Assembly (NCBI RefSeq): GCF_000223905.1
Contig: NC_015944.1
Coordinates: 341,817-405,816 of the forward strand
Length of the DNA: 64,000 nt
Source of the DNA: Haloarcula hispanica ATCC 33960
GTDB lineage: Archaea; Halobacteriota; Halobacteria; Halobacteriales; Haloarculaceae
Direction of reading: 5' to 3'
The notes beneath the pieces are model-generated. The model was not told the DNA's origin and did no database searches. It saw only the letters and a program-made list of their open reading frames with translations. The position numbers and the translations under genes were made by a program. This document shows positions 63,600-64,000 of this stretch, piece after piece; within the stretch, counting starts at the first letter, position 1; each line of letters begins with the position of its first letter.

Positions 63600-63840
63600 A
63601 TTTGATTCGAAGGGTAGTCAATTTAGAACAGCCTGGATACTATCTGAACTTCATCTAGATAGAATATAGACAGTTTAGATTTTACTTAGTCTCAACTAGA
63701 TTGTGTCTAGATACTACCCAAATCTTATCTAGACTAGAGATAGCGTCAAGTATTGCTATAGCGTCTTTCTCTATAGCTATTAAACTGCACTACGGTCTAG
63801 CTCTCAGCATAGTATTATAAACTTTTCCTTAACGAATAGT
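63600..63840. other. AT-rich tract with TCTAGA-type repeats inside the iteron region
   Basis: About 240 bp with very low GC, containing repeated 'tctagat', 'ctagatt' and 'tagacta' motifs and no coding frame. In plasmids and haloarchaeal origins an AT-rich unwinding region lies beside repeats of this sort. A purine-rich 'gagagggaggggggaagg' stretch lies just before it at about 63571-63588. Confidence 0.5.
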
Positions 63841-63911
63841 TTTCTGAGTTACCCCCACCTACCGTTTTCTAGTTACTGCGGACATAGTGGGGTGGGAGGG
63901 TCCCGCCATTC

Positions 63912-63919
63912 TTTTATAA
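63912..63919 (+). promoter_or_regulatory. Probable TATA box for the gene at the window end
   Basis: TTTTATAA lies 48 bp before an ATG at 63967, and a copy of the 13-bp iteron (63925-63937) sits between it and the expected transcript start. This places the repeat so that a binding protein could autoregulate the gene. Confidence 0.45.
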
Positions 63920-63966
63920 GCAATAGAACAGCGGACACTCCGGACACTGCGGACAGGGGTGGTTTT

Positions 63967-64000
63967 ATGTATGTTCCTTCCAATACATCAGGCAACGACT
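63967..64000 (+). CDS. Possible start of a gene running out of the window (partial)
   Basis: ATG at 63967 opens 11 codons (MYVPSNTSGND) to the window end; another ATG at 63971 is also open. The promoter-like TATA and iterons upstream suggest a replication-initiator or regulator gene. Nothing more can be read. Confidence 0.25.
   Translation, partial: MYVPSNTSGND

Larger units (their letters stand above)
63210..63960. repeat. Iteron-like repeat cluster
   Basis: The 13-mer TGTCCGCTGTTCT occurs exactly five times: 63321-63333, 63408-63420 and 63553-63565 (+), and as AGAACAGCGGACA at 63437-63449 and 63925-63937 (-). A second motif, TTACTGCGGACATTGTGG, occurs at 63257-63274, 63363-63380 (one change), 63873-63890 (one change) and inverted at 63210-63227 (TTACTGCAGACACTGTGG). 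Related GCGGACA half-sites occur at 63941-63956. The arrangement surrounds an AT-rich tract. Confidence 0.75.

Noticed and set aside
63257..63937. Repeats considered as a CRISPR array
   Set aside because: The repeats are 13-18 bp, in both orientations and irregularly spaced; there are no constant-length spacers and no cas genes.
1..64000. tRNA or rRNA genes
   Set aside because: I looked for T-loop-like GGTTCGAATCC-type and conserved rRNA segments; the few partial matches lie inside protein genes and have no cloverleaf partner.

Overview
The window is from a halophilic archaeon (class Halobacteria), most like a Haloarcula-type genome. Predicted proteins are acidic, promoters are TATA-box type and often give leaderless transcripts, and many families are haloarchaeal: Bat-type regulators, HalOD1, RdfA with its SMC-like partner, Gfo6-like sugar dehydrogenase, DUF7344-like HTH membrane proteins, and a PGF-CTERM remnant. 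No rRNA, tRNA or CRISPR array was recognised.

Region 1 (1-0.9 kb): the end of an upstream gene and a two-gene unit of a winged-helix protein overlapping a PemK/MazF-like protein, a likely toxin-antitoxin pair.

Region 2 (1-11.4 kb): a dense metabolic block. It holds a two-subunit xanthine dehydrogenase-type molybdenum hydroxylase, a DsrE/DsrF/DsrH (TusDCB)-like trio, an XdhC-YqeB fusion, SelD, a TusA/YedF-like carrier, YqeC, a MocA-like cytidylyltransferase, RidA and a purine-type amidohydrolase. The combination of selD, yqeB and yqeC marks the selenium-dependent molybdenum hydroxylase trait. The three-subunit sulfur-relay-like complex inside it is the most attractive mechanistic lead in the window.

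Region 3 (11.5-21.8 kb): a divergent ribosomal protein S17e paralogue, an NAD-synthetase-like protein with an altered nucleotide loop, the RdfA/SMC-like cell-shape pair, a 1054-residue REC-GAF-Bat regulator, a HalOD1 protein and small regulators.

Region 4 (21.8-50 kb): accessory. It opens with a gene-poor 1.3 kb stretch carrying an 86-bp MITE and a candidate structured RNA. A surface-glycan cluster follows: sugar nucleotidyltransferase, six glycosyltransferases, a flippase, a polytopic membrane enzyme, an asparagine-synthase-like amidotransferase, a sulfatase-like enzyme, a Gfo/Idh/MocA oxidoreductase, a triple-CBM6 lipoprotein, two convergent beta-helix paralogues and a CARDB surface protein. 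Two proteins in the cluster end in Gly-Tyr-Gly tails.

Region 5 (50-62.9 kb): mixed. It has small HTH genes, a lone PhnM, a Gfo6-like dehydrogenase, a HAD-Nudix fusion, a transposase remnant cut by a MITE, an iron-siderophore binding lipoprotein behind a DtxR-type operator, a membrane HTH regulator with its partner behind clustered palindromes, and a stand-alone NuoB paralogue divergent from a Bat-type HTH gene.

Region 6 (62.9-64 kb): non-coding, with a decayed PGF-CTERM tail, five exact copies of a 13-bp iteron, four copies of a related 18-bp repeat and an AT-rich tract. The arrangement suggests a replication origin or partition site next to a gene that starts at the window edge.
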